Positions 50,856-62,000 of a DNA stretch of 64,000 nt are shown in pieces. Source of the stretch: Crambe crambe. Taxonomy: Eukaryota > Porifera > Demospongiae > Poecilosclerida > Crambeidae. The position numbers and the translations under genes are program-made. The stretch lies in NCBI GenBank assembly GCA_963924555.1, contig OZ004582.1:9619887-9683886 (forward strand), in the 5' to 3' direction. The notes beneath the pieces are model-generated. The model made no database searches. It was not told where the DNA came from and saw nothing but the letters and a program-made list of their open reading frames with translations. Position 1 is the first letter of the stretch. Each line of letters begins with the position of its first letter.

Positions 50856-51590
50856 AAAATAGCCATGAGGTTATGTCTTGTTAACCTGGGTTGAGGTTTC
50901 CAGAGGTAAAATAGCCATGAGGTTATCCATCGTTAACTTGGATTGAGGTTTCCAGAGGTAAAATAGCCATGAGGTTATGTCTTGTTAACCTGGGTTGAGG
51001 TTTCCAGAGGTAAAATAGCCATGAGGTTATCCAACGTTAACCTGGGTTGAGGTTTCCAGAGGTAAAATAGCCATGAGGTTATGTCTTGTTAATCTGGGTT
51101 GAGGTTTCCAGAGGTAAAATAGCCATGAGGTTATGTCTTGTTAACCTGGATTGAAGTTTCCAGAGGTAAAATAGCCATGAGGTTATGTCTTGTTAATCTG
51201 GGTTGAGGTTTCCAGAGGTAAAATAGCCATGAGGTTATCCAATGTTAACCTGGGTTGAGGTTTCCAGAGGTAAAATAGCCATGAGGTTATGTCTTGTTAA
51301 CCTGGGTTGAGGTTTCCAGAGGTAAAATAGCCATGAGGTTATCCAACGTTAACCTGGGTTGAGGTTTCCAGAGGTAAAATAGCCATGAGGTTATGTCTTG
51401 TTAACCTGGGTTGAGGTAAAATAGCCATGAGGTTATCCAACGTTAACCTGGGTTGAGGTTTCCAGAGGTAAAATAGCCATGAGGTTATGTCTTATTAACC
51501 TGGGTTGAGGTTTTCAGAGGTAAAATAGCCATGAGGTTTTGTTTCGTTAACAGGGGTTGAGGTAAAGTATCCATGAGGTTAGTTAAGTAT
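50855..51590 (+). repeat. 52-bp satellite, second block (unit A)
   Basis: About 13 units of the same 52-bp satellite as 49260-49690, one shortened where GGTTTCCAGAGGTAAAAT has dropped out to GGTAAAAT near 51414. Copy B lacks exactly two units (104 bp) here. Confidence 0.93.
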
Positions 51591-51747
51591 TTATGAAGTC
51601 CCTCAAGTCATGGTAATGCACAGTAGATGTCCCTCAAGTCTATTCCTACATTTGGAAGTATTACCAAGTACACTTAAGTCCCTCAAGTCCATGCAAAGTC
51701 CCTAAAGGCCTGATAGAGATTACAAAAGTCCCTCAAGTCATGGTAAT

Positions 51748-52035
51748 GCACAAGAAGTTGTGGCCACGCCTTCCCAAAGCACATCAAACTCCACCCCTCA
51801 ACCACCAGCAAGTGTATAGCTAGGAGGGATGTCCAGCCAAAAGTATCTAAATTTCTAGTCCTAATCGAGAGGAAAAATTTTTTATAATTGAATTGTGAGA
51901 CTTGATTTTAAATATAAAGAAATTGTGAGAATGATTGATTACATTAGAACTGTTTTTTGTGAGAATGATTGATTAGTCGAAATATCTCTTTAGGATTGAG
52001 TATTCTTCTTCGGAATAGAGTCGTCTCTTTTTTAT
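51748..52035. pseudogene. Scrambled, partly inverted fragment of the small gene (unit A)
   Basis: 51750-51797 repeats the start of exon 2 (from 50111) in direct orientation. 51811-52033 is then the reverse complement of the gene's 3' flank (about 50395-50530) followed by part of exon 2 (about 50165-50221), with about 165 bp between them deleted. The protein cannot be made from it. Confidence 0.85.
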
Positions 52036-53830
52036 CTTTCCCTCCCGGCTTGCACGTCTCGGTGAATATCCTTCATGGATCCTTCCTGGATATTCTGGGA
52101 CCTTGAAATTTCAGATACTTCTAGGAGGACAATTGGTGGCCCCCATGGATTCTGAGAGGACAATTGGTGACCCCCATGGGCCAGATATATCATCCCTCCT
52201 AGCTATGACCTTACCTTGCACATCTCAGTGGATATCCTTCATGGTTTCGTATTCGATCCTTCCTGGATATTCTGGGACTTTGAAATTTCAGCTCCTTCTT
52301 GGAGGACAATTGGTGGCCCCCATGGATTCTTGGAGGACAATTGGTGGCCCCCATGGATCCTGAGAGGACAATTGGTGACCCCCATGGATTCTGGGAGGAC
52401 AATTGGTGACCCCCATGGGCCAGATATATCATCCCTCCTAGCTATGACCTTACCTTTCCCTCCTGGCTTGCACATCTCAGTGAATATCCTTCATGGTTTC
52501 GTATTCGATCCTTCCTGGATATTCTGGGACTTTGAAATTTCAGCTCCTTCTTGGAGGACAATTGGTGGCCCCCATGGATTCTTGGAGGACAATTGGTGGC
52601 CCCCATGGATCCTGAGAGGACAATTGGTGACCCCCATGGATTCTGGGAGGACAATTGGTGACCCCCCATGGGCCAGATATATCATCCCTCCTAGCTATGA
52701 CCTTACCTTTCCCTCCTGGCTTGCACATCTCAGTGAATATCCTTCATGGTTTCGTATTCGATCCTTCCTGGATATTCTGGGACTTTGAAATTTCAGCTCC
52801 TTCTTGGAGGACAATTGGTGGCCCCCATGGATTCTTGGAGGACAATTGGTGGCCCCCATGGATCCTGAGAGGACAATTGGTGACCCCCATCATCCCTCCT
52901 AGCTATGACCTTACCTTTCCCTCCTGGCTTGCACATCTCAGTGAATATCCTTCATGGTTTCATATTCGATCCTTCCTGGATATTCTGGGACTTTGAAATT
53001 TCAGCTCCTTCTTGGAGGACAATTGGTGGCCCCCATGGATTCTTGGAGGACAATTGGTGGCCCCCATGGATCCTGAGAGGACAATTGGTGACCCCCATGG
53101 ATTCTGGGAGGACAATTGGTGATCCCCCATGGGCCAGATATATCATCCCTCCTAGCTATGACCTTACCTTTCCCTCCTGGCTTGCACGTCTCAGTGAATA
53201 TCCTTCATGGTTTCGTATTCGATCCTTCCTGGATATTCTGGGACTTTGAAATTTCAGATACTTCTAGGAGGACAATTGGTGGCCCCCATGGATTCTGAGA
53301 GGACAATTGGTGACCAGATATATCATCCCTCCTAGCTATGACCTTACCTTTCCCTCCTGGCTTGCATATCTCAGTGAATATCCTTCATGGTTTCGTATTC
53401 GATCCTTCCTGGATATTCTGGGACTTTGAAATTTCAGCTCCTTCTTGGAGGACAATTGGTGGCCCCCATGGATTCTTGGAGGACAATTGGTGGCCCCCAT
53501 GGATCCTGAGAGGACAATTGGTGACCCCCATGGATTCTGGGAGGACAATTGGTGACCCCCCATGGGCCAGATATATCATCCCTCCTAGCTATGACCTTAC
53601 CTTTCCCTCCTGGCTTGCACATCTCAGTGAATATCCTTCATGGTTTCGTATTCGATCCTTCCTGGATATTCTGGGACTTTGAAATTTCAGATACTTCTAG
53701 GAGGACAATTGGTGGCCCCCATGGATTCTGAGAGGACAATTGGTGACCAGATATATCATCCCTCCTAGCTATGACCTTACCTTTCCCTCCTGGCTTGCAC
53801 GTCTCAGTGAATATCCTTCATGGTTTCATA
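52035..53830 (+). repeat. ~240-bp repeat array with 31-bp sub-repeats (unit A)
   Basis: Seven or more copies of TATGACCTTACCTTTCCCTC, GCTTGCACATCTCAGTGAAT, CGTATTCGATCCTTCCTGGA, TTTGAAATTTCAG, then two to four 31-bp sub-repeats around GGACAATTGGTG and CCCCCATGGAT, then CAGATATATCATCCCTCCTA. The sub-repeat number differs between copies. Open frames on both strands here are by-products. Confidence 0.93.
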
Positions 53831-54077
53831 GAAGGGATGACTAGGGCTAGATGCAACTCGGAAGGGATGACTAGAGCTAGATTCAACTTGGAAGGGATGT
53901 CTAGGGCTAGATGCAACTTGGAAGGGATGTCTAGGGCTAAATGCAACTCAGAAGGGATGACTAGGGCTAGATGCAACTCGGAAGGGATGACTAGGGCTAG
54001 ATGCAACTCGGAAGGGATGACTAGGGCTAGATGCAACTTGGAAGGGATGATTAGGGCAAGATGCAACTCGGAAGGGC
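53829..54077 (+). repeat. 30-bp minisatellite with a telomere-like core
   Basis: About eight units of GAAGGGATGACTAGGGCTAG followed by ATGCAACTCG. Each contains CTAGGGCTAG, one and two-thirds units of the local telomere repeat. Some copies differ by one or two bases (GTCTAGGG, AGAGCTAG, TTAGGGCA). Confidence 0.93.
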
Positions 54078-54084
54078 TAGATTT

Positions 54085-54595
54085 CAAAGTATATAACCTA
54101 CATGGCTAAATTAGGTGCCCCGGGTTAATACAGGTTGAGGTTATAAACCTACATGGCTAAATTAGGTGCCCCCGGGTTAATACAGGTTGAGGTTATAAAC
54201 CTACATGGCTAAATTAGGTGCCCCCGGGTTAATACAGGTTGAGGTTATAAACCTACATGGCTAAATTAGGTGCCCCCGGGTTAATACAGGTTGAGGTTAT
54301 AAACCTACATGGCTAAATTAGGTGCCCCCGGGTTAATACAGGTTGAGGTTATAAACCTACATGGCTAAATTAGGTGCCCCCGGGTTAATACAGGTTGAGG
54401 TTATAAACCTACATGGCTAAATTAGGTGCCCCCGGGTTAATACAGGTTGAGGTTATAAACCTACATGGCTAAATTAGGTGCCCCCGGGTTAATACAGGTT
54501 GAGGTTATAAACCTACATGGCTAAATTAGGTGCCCCCGGGTTAATACAGGTTGAGGTTATAAACCTACATGGCTAAATTAGGTGCCCCTGGGTTA
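54085..54595 (+). repeat. Second 52-bp satellite (unit A)
   Basis: About ten nearly identical units of AAACCTACATGGCTAAATTA, GGTGCCCCCGGGTTAATACA and GGTTGAGGTTAT. The period equals that of the other satellite, and several positions agree when both are started at GGTTGAGGTT. Confidence 0.95.
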
Positions 54596-54599
54596 AGAC

Positions 54600-55780
54600 C
54601 TCAACCTACAGGTTAAGGAGATAAGCCCTCAGATTTCTTCAGGTTTCTTCAGGTTAGGTTCAGGTTAGGTTAGGTTGAGGTTAGAGGTCCAAATCGGCCC
54701 GAAGGGCATATGTATACCCCCTAGGGGATCTCTATGGCACATGGGGGCAGGGTTAGCTGTCCTGGGGGCAATTTCATCTGGATTACCACGAAATTATCCC
54801 TCATGCTTCTCAGGTTATCCCTCCTGACTGTTTTCCACCCATTCAGGTTTCTTCAGGTTTCTTCAGGTTTCTTCAGGTTAGGTTAGGTTGAGGTTAGGTT
54901 GAGGTTAGAGGTCCAAATCGGCCCTAAGGGCATATGTACACCCCCTAGGGGATCTCTATGGTACATGAGGGCAGGGTTAGCTGTCCTGGGGGCATTTTCA
55001 TCCGGACTACCACGAGGTTATCCCCCATGCCTCTCGGGTTATCCCTCCTGACTGTTTTCCACCCATTCAGGTTTCTTCAGGTTTCTTCAGGTTTCTTCAG
55101 GTTAGGTTAGGTTGAGGTTAGGTTGAGGTTAGAGGTCCAAATCGGCCTGAAGGGCATATGTACACCCCCTAGGGGATCTCTATGGCACATGAGGGCAGGG
55201 TTAGCTGTCCTGGGGGCATTTTCATCCGGACTACCACGAAGTTATCCCTCATGCTTCTCAGGTTATCCCTCCTGACTGTTTTCCACCCATTCAGGTTTCT
55301 TCAGGTTTCTTCAGGTTTCTTCAGGTTAGGTTAGGTTGAGGTTAGGTTGAGGTTAGAGGTCCAAATCGGCCCTAAGGGCATATGTACACCCCCTAGGGGA
55401 TCTCTATGGCACATGGGGGCAGGGTTAGCTGTCCTGGGGGCAATTTCATCTGGATTACCACGAAATTATCCCTCATGCTTCTCAGGTTATCCCTCCTGAC
55501 TGTTTTCCACCCATTCAGGTTTCTTCAGGTTTCTTCAGGTTAGGTTAGGTTGAGGTTAGGTTGAGGTTAGAGGTCCAAATCGGCCCTAAGGGCATATGTA
55601 CACCCCCTAGGGGATCTCTATGGCACATGGGGGCAGGGTTAGCTGTCCTGGGGGCAATTTCATCTGGATTACCACGAAATTATCCCTCATGCTTCTCAGG
55701 TTATCCCTCCTGACTGTTTTCCACCCATTCAGGTTTCTTCAGGTTTCTTCAGGTTTCTTCAGGTTAGGTTAGGTTGAGGT
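54600..55780 (+). repeat. 224-bp repeat array (unit A)
   Basis: Five copies, joined at CCACCCATTC at 224-bp steps (54841, 55065, 55289, 55513, then 214 to 55727). Each has two or three AGGTTTCTTC decamers, a run of GGTTAGGTTGAGGTTAG, then GGTCCAAATCGGCC, CACCCCCTAGGGGATCTC and CTGTTTTCCACCCATTC. The last run passes directly into telomere tract 2. Confidence 0.95.
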
Positions 55781-55804
55781 TAGGGCTAGGGCTAGGGCTA
55801 GGGG
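55781..55804 (+). repeat. Interstitial telomere tract 2 (TAGGGC)
   Basis: Three TAGGGC units then TAGGGG, preceded by GGTTAGGTTAGGTTGAGGT. It starts unit B and is shorter than tract 1 by two units. Confidence 0.95.
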
Positions 55805-55999
55805 CATGGAGAAGGATCCCTCACCATCCCTCATATATATAATATGATCCCTTATATTCATATACTTGAGTGTTTTATCCCTCAAATTCGCAAATTTGAG
55901 TCTTTTTTCCCCTTATGGTCATATACTTGGAGGATTTTACCCTTAAGTCAACCTCAACTTCATGGATAAATCTTATCTCGATTTAGGGGTAAAATATCC

Positions 56000-56430
56000 A
56001 TGAGGTTAGGTTTCTTTAACCTGGGTTGAGGTTTCCAGAGGTAAAATAGCCATGAGGTTATGTATTGTTAACCTGGGTTGAGGTTTCCAGAGGTAAAATA
56101 GCCATGAGGTTATGTCCTGTTAACCTGGGTTGAGGTTTCCAGAGGTAAAATAGCCATGAGGTTATATCTTGTTAACCTGGGTTGAGGTTTCCAGAGGTAA
56201 AATAGCCATGAGGTTATGTCCTGTTAACCTGGGTTGAGGTTTCCAGAGGTAAAATAGCCATGAGGTTATGTCTTGTTAACCTGGGTTGAGGTTTCCAGAG
56301 GTAAAATAGCCATGAGGTTTTCCAACGTTAACCTGGGTTGAGGTTTCCAGAGGTAAAATAGCCATGAGGTTTTGTTTCGTTAACAGGGGTTGAGGTAAAG
56401 TATCCATGAGGTTAGTTAAGTATTTATGAA
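56000..56430 (+). repeat. 52-bp satellite, first block (unit B)
   Basis: Counterpart of 49260-49690, with at least one base change (TATATCTTG for TATGTCTTG near 56165). The GTCCCTCAAG stretch follows to about 56675. Confidence 0.93.
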
Positions 56431-56738
56431 GTCCCTCAAGTCACGGTAATGCACAGTAGATGTCCCTCAAGTCTATTCCTACACTTTGAAGTATTACCAA
56501 GTACACTTAAGTCCCTCAAGTATAGATAAAGACATTCAAAGTCCCTCAAGGCCAGATAGAGATTACGGAAGTCCCTCAAGTCATGGTAATGCACAGTAGA
56601 TGTCCCTCAAGTCTATTCCTACACTTTGAAGTATTACGAAGTACACTTAAGTCCCTCAAGTCCATGCATCCATAGCGCAGGCTGAAACCACAGAAGGGGA
56701 AGTGCACTCCGTAGCCAGCCATATGACGCACTCAGTAG

Positions 56739-57126
56739 ATGTCCACCAGTCAACCTACCAACAGGCCGGCAACACTGAAAAGACTGTCAAAACGTAAGTC
56801 ATTTACAGTCTGCACACACACTAGTTCAACTCACATTGTACCATTCAGATACAAGAAGTTGTGGCCACGCCTTCCCAAAGCACATCAAACTCCACCCCCA
56901 GCAAAAAAGAAGACTCTATTCCGAAGAAGAATACTCAATCCTAAAGAGATATTTCGACATTGGCGGAGAGAGGTCTAAAGTGGCAAAACTTTCTGAGTGT
57001 GCAGATTTCCTTAGAGAGTACCAGAGAGATATGCAGTTTGAGGGGAAGGACACAGGACAAGATCAAAAACATGATAAAGCAGAGCAAGTGACAGCAAACC
57101 AACAGTTCTTTTTATTTAAAATGTAA
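56739..57126 (+). CDS. Small spliced subtelomeric gene, copy B (110 aa)
   Basis: Exons 56739-56793 and 56849-57126, with the same 55-bp intron. The encoded protein is identical to copy A, including the YSEEEYSILKRYFD and ECADFLREY blocks. It lies 2.2 kb from the terminal telomere array, so silencing by telomere position effect is possible. Confidence 0.5.
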
Positions 57127-57239
57127 TCAATCATTCTCACAAAAAACAGTACTAATGTAATCAATCATTCTCACAATTTCTTTCTATTTCTAATCAAGTC
57201 TCACAATTCAAATTTTTCCTCTAGAAATTTAGATACTTT

Positions 57240-58240
57240 TTGCTGGACATCCCTCCTAGCTATACACTTATCTTTCCCTCCCGGCTTGCACGTCTCGGTG
57301 AATATCCTTCATGGATCCTTCCTGGATATTCTGGGACTTTGAAATTTCAGATACTTCTAGGAGGACAATTGGTGGCCCCCATGGATTCTGAGAGGACAAT
57401 TGGTGACCCCCATGGATTCTGGGAGGACAATTGGTGACCCCCATGGGCCAGATACATCATCCCTCCTAGCTATGACCTTACCTTTCCCTCCTGGCTTGCA
57501 CATCTCAGTGAATATCCTTCATGGTTTCGTATTCGATCCTTCCTGGATATTCTGGGACTTTGAAATTTCAGCTCCTTCTTGGAGGATCCAGAGGTAAAAT
57601 AGCCATGAGGTTATGTCTTGTTAACCTGGGTTGAGGTTTCCAGAGGTAAAATAGCCATGAGGTTATCCATCGTTAACTTGGGTTGAGGTTTCCAGAGGTA
57701 AAATAGCCATGAGGTTATGTCTTGTTAATCTGGGTTGAGGTTTCCAGAGGTAAAATAGCCATGAGGTTATGTCTTGTTAACCTGGATTGAAGTTTCCAGA
57801 GGTAAAATAGCCATGAGGTTATGTCTTGTTAATCTGGGTTGAGGTTTCCAGAGGTAAAATAGCCATGAGGTTATCCAATGTTAACCTGGGTTGAGGTTTC
57901 CAGAGGTAAAATAGCCATGAGGTTATGTCTTGTTAACCTGGGTTGAGGTTTCCAGAGGTAAAATAGCCATGAGGTTATCCAACGTTAACCTGGGTTGAGG
58001 TTTCCAGAGGTAAAATAGCCATGAGGTTATGTCTTGTTAACCTGGGTTGAGGTAAAATAGCCATGAGGTTATCCAACGTTAACCTGGGTTGAGGTTTCCA
58101 GAGGTAAAATAGCCATGAGGTTATGTCTTGTTAACCTGGGTTGAGGTTTTCAGAGGTAAAATAGCCATGAGGTTTTGTTTCGTTAACAGGGGTTGAGGTA
58201 AAGTATCCATGAGGTTAGTTAAGTATTTATGAAGTCCCTC
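57240..58240 (+). repeat. ~240-bp partial repeats then 52-bp satellite (unit B)
   Basis: 57240-57595 matches 50500-50855. 57595-58230 is the second 52-bp satellite block with two units fewer than unit A. Confidence 0.92.
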
Positions 58241-58383
58241 AAGTCATGGTAATGCACAGTAGATGTCCCTCAAGTCTATTCCTACATTTGGAAGTATTAC
58301 CAAGTACACTTAAGTCCCTCAAGTCCATGCAAAGTCCCTAAAGGCCTGATAGAGATTACAAAAGTCCCTCAAGTCATGGTAAT

Positions 58384-58672
58384 GCACAAGAAGTTGTGGC
58401 CACGCCTTCCCAAAGCACATCAAACTCCACCCCTCAACCACCAGCAAGTGTATAGCTAGGAGGGATGTCCAGCCAAAAGTATCTAAATTTCTAGTCCTAA
58501 TCGAGAGGAAAAATTTTTTATAATTGAATTGTGAGACTTGATTTGAAATATAAAGAAATTGTGAGAATGATTGATTACATTAGAACTGTTTTTTGTGAGA
58601 ATGATTGATTAGTCGAAATATCTCTTTAGGATTGAGTATTCTTCTTCGGAATAGAGTCGTCTCTTTTTTATC
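58384..58672. pseudogene. Scrambled, partly inverted fragment of the small gene (unit B)
   Basis: Same direct-then-inverted arrangement as 51748-52035 in unit A, with one visible base difference (GATTTGAAAT for GATTTTAAAT). The rearrangement therefore predates the duplication of the unit. Confidence 0.85.
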
Positions 58673-59031
58673 TTTCCCTCCCGGCTTGCACGTCTCGGTG
58701 AATATCCTTCATGGATCCTTCCTGGATATTCTGGGACCTTGAAATTTCAGATACTTCTAGGAGGACAATTGGTGGCCCCCATGGATTCTGAGAGGACAAT
58801 TGGTGACCCCCATGGGCCAGATATATCATCCCTCCTAGCTATGACCTTACCTTGCACATCTCAGTGGATATCCTTCATGGTTTCGTATTCGATCCTTCCT
58901 GGATATTCTGGGACTTTGAAATTTCAGCTCCTTCTTGGAGGACAATTGGTGGCCCCCATGGATTCTTGGAGGACAATTGGTGGCCCCCATGGATCCTGAG
59001 AGGACAATTGGTGACCCCCATGGATTCTGGG
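58672..59031 (+). repeat. ~240-bp repeat, cut off by the telomere (unit B)
   Basis: Holds one full and one partial copy of the repeat seen at 52035-52395. It ends inside a 31-bp sub-repeat at GGATTCTGGG. Confidence 0.92.
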
Positions 59032-62000
59032 CTAGGGCTAGGGCTAGGGCTAGGGCTAGGGCTAGGGCTAGGGCTAGGGCTAGGGCTAGGGGCTAGGGCT
59101 AGGGCTAGGGCTAGGGCTAGGGCTAGGGCTAGGGCTAGGGCTAGGGCTAGGGCTAGGGCTAGGGCTAGGGCTAGGGCTAGGGCTAGGGCTAGGGCTAGGG
59201 CTAGGGCTAGGGCTAGGGCTAGGGCTAGGGCTAGGGCTAGGGCTAGGGCTAGGGCTAGGGCTAGGGCTAGGGCTAGGGCTAGGGCTAGGGCTAGGGCTAG
59301 GGCTAGGGCTAGGGCTAGGGCTAGGGCTAGGGCTAGGGCTAGGGCTAGGGCTAGGGCTAGGGCTAGGGCTAGGGCTAGGGCTAGGGCTAGGGCTAGGGCT
59401 AGGGCTAGGGCTAGGGCTAGGGCTAGGGCTAGGGCTAGGGCTAGGGCTAGGGCTAGGGCTAGGGCTAGGGCTAGGGCTAGGGCTAGGGCTAGGGCTAGGG
59501 CTAGGGCTAGGGCTAGGGCTAGGGCTAGGGCTAGGGCTAGGGCTAGGGCTAGGGCTAGGGCTAGGGCTAGGGCTAGGGCTAGGGCTAGGGCTAGGGCTAG
59601 GGCTAGGGCTAGGGCTAGGGCTAGGGCTAGGGCTAGGGCTAGGGCTAGGGCTAGGGCTAGGGCTAGGGCTAGGGCTAGGGCTAGGGCTAGGGCTAGGGCT
59701 AGGGCTAGGGCTAGGGCTAGGGCTAGGGCTAGGGCTAGGGCTAGGGCTAGGGCTAGGGCTAGGGCTAGGGCTAGGGCTAGGGCTAGGGCTAGGGCTAGGG
59801 CTAGGGCTAGGGCTAGGGCTAGGGCTAGGGCTAGGGCTAGGGCTAGGGCTAGGGCTAGGGCTAGGGCTAGGGCTAGGGCTAGGGCTAGGGCTAGGGCTAG
59901 GGCTAGGGCTAGGGCTAGGGCTAGGGCTAGGGCTAGGGCTAGGGCTAGGGCTAGGGCTAGGGCTAGGGCTAGGGCTAGGGCTAGGGCTAGGGCTAGGGCT
60001 AGGGCTAGGGCTAGGGCTAGGGCTAGGGCTAGGGCTAGGGCTAGGGCTAGGGCTAGGGCTAGGGCTAGGGCTAGGGCTAGGGCTAGGGCTAGGGCTAGGG
60101 CTAGGGCTAGGGCTAGGGCTAGGGCTAGGGCTAGGGCTAGGGCTAGGGCTAGGGCTAGGGCTAGGGCTAGGGCTAGGGCTAGGGCTAGGGCTAGGGCTAG
60201 GGCTAGGGCTAGGGCTAGGGCTAGGGCTAGGGCTAGGGCTAGGGCTAGGGCTAGGGCTAGGGCTAGGGCTAGGGCTAGGGCTAGGGCTAGGGCTAGGGCT
60301 AGGGCTAGGGCTAGGGCTAGGGCTAGGGCTAGGGCTAGGGCTAGGGCTAGGGCTAGGGCTAGGGCTAGGGCTAGGGCTAGGGCTAGGGCTAGGGCTAGGG
60401 CTAGGGCTAGGGCTAGGGCTAGGGCTAGGGCTAGGGCTAGGGCTAGGGCTAGGGCTAGGGCTAGGGCTAGGGCTAGGGCTAGGGCTAGGGCTAGGGCTAG
60501 GGCTAGGGCTAGGGCTAGGGCTAGGGCTAGGGCTAGGGCTAGGGCTAGGGCTAGGGCTAGGGCTAGGGCTAGGGCTAGGGCTAGGGCTAGGGCTAGGGCT
60601 AGGGCTAGGGCTAGGGCTAGGGCTAGGGCTAGGGCTAGGGCTAGGGCTAGGGCTAGGGCTAGGGCTAGGGCTAGGGCTAGGGCTAGGGCTAGGGCTAGGG
60701 CTAGGGCTAGGGCTAGGGCTAGGGCTAGGGCTAGGGCTAGGGCTAGGGCTAGGGCTAGGGCTAGGGCTAGGGCTAGGGCTAGGGCTAGGGCTAGGGCTAG
60801 GGCTAGGGCTAGGGCTAGGGCTAGGGCTAGGGCTAGGGCTAGGGCTAGGGCTAGGGCTAGGGCTAGGGCTAGGGCTAGGGCTAGGGCTAGGGCTAGGGCT
60901 AGGGCTAGGGCTAGGGCTAGGGCTAGGGCTAGGGCTAGGGCTAGGGCTAGGGCTAGGGCTAGGGCTAGGGCTAGGGCTAGGGCTAGGGCTAGGGCTAGGG
61001 CTAGGGCTAGGGCTAGGGCTAGGGCTAGGGCTAGGGCTAGGGCTAGGGCTAGGGCTAGGGCTAGGGCTAGGGCTAGGGCTAGGGCTAGGGCTAGGGCTAG
61101 GGCTAGGGCTAGGGCTAGGGCTAGGGCTAGGGCTAGGGCTAGGGCTAGGGCTAGGGCTAGGGCTAGGGCTAGGGCTAGGGCTAGGGCTAGGGCTAGGGCT
61201 AGGGCTAGGGCTAGGGCTAGGGCTAGGGCTAGGGCTAGGGCTAGGGCTAGGGCTAGGGCTAGGGCTAGGGCTAGGGCTAGGGCTAGGGCTAGGGCTAGGG
61301 CTAGGGCTAGGGCTAGGGCTAGGGCTAGGGCTAGGGCTAGGGCTAGGGCTAGGGCTAGGGCTAGGGCTAGGGCTAGGGCTAGGGCTAGGGCTAGGGCTAG
61401 GGCTAGGGCTAGGGCTAGGGCTAGGGCTAGGGCTAGGGCTAGGGCTAGGGCTAGGGCTAGGGCTAGGGCTAGGGCTAGGGCTAGGGCTAGGGCTAGGGCT
61501 AGGGCTAGGGCTAGGGCTAGGGCTAGGGCTAGGGCTAGGGCTAGGGCTAGGGCTAGGGCTAGGGCTAGGGCTAGGGCTAGGGCTAGGGCTAGGGCTAGGG
61601 CTAGGGCTAGGGCTAGGGCTAGGGCTAGGGCTAGGGCTAGGGCTAGGGCTAGGGCTAGGGCTAGGGCTAGGGCTAGGGCTAGGGCTAGGGCTAGGGCTAG
61701 GGCTAGGGCTAGGGCTAGGGCTAGGGCTAGGGCTAGGGCTAGGGCTAGGGCTAGGGCTAGGGCTAGGGCTAGGGCTAGGGCTAGGGCTAGGGCTAGGGCT
61801 AGGGCTAGGGCTAGGGCTAGGGCTAGGGCTAGGGCTAGGGCTAGGGCTAGGGCTAGGGCTAGGGCTAGGGCTAGGGCTAGGGCTAGGGCTAGGGCTAGGG
61901 CTAGGGCTAGGGCTAGGGCTAGGGCTAGGGCTAGGGCTAGGGCTAGGGCTAGGGCTAGGGCTAGGGCTAGGGCTAGGGCTAGGGCTAGGGCTAGGGCTAG

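Larger units (their letters stand above)
49029..55780 (+). mobile_element. Subtelomeric composite element, complete copy (unit A, 6.74 kb)
   Basis: The sequence from the first telomere tract to the second forms one period: matching points in unit A and unit B are offset by 6740 bp (for example 49061/55801, 49921/56661, 50521/57261). In order it holds a unique leader, a 52-bp satellite, a GTCCCTCAAG-rich stretch, a small spliced gene, more satellite, a scrambled piece of the gene, a ~240-bp repeat, a 30-bp repeat, a second 52-bp satellite and a 224-bp repeat. By analogy it resembles yeast Y' elements, tandem and separated by telomere repeats. No transposase, integrase or terminal repeat is seen, so spread by recombination between chromosome ends is the simplest reading. 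Confidence 0.75.
55781..59031 (+). mobile_element. Subtelomeric composite element, truncated copy (unit B, 3.25 kb)
   Basis: Matches 49047-52395 base for base apart from about eight single-base differences noticed (for example T/A at 49205/55945, G/A at 49932/56672, C/T at 49967/56707) and a 104-bp deletion of two satellite units. It stops at CTGGG (59027-59031), where unit A continues with AGGACAATTGG. The near-identity implies recent duplication or ongoing exchange. Confidence 0.85.

Noticed and set aside
52211..54109. Many 60-190-codon frames on both strands in the subtelomeric repeats
   Set aside because: They are translations of 31-, 30- and ~240-bp repeats; the same peptide text recurs with each copy and both strands are equally open.
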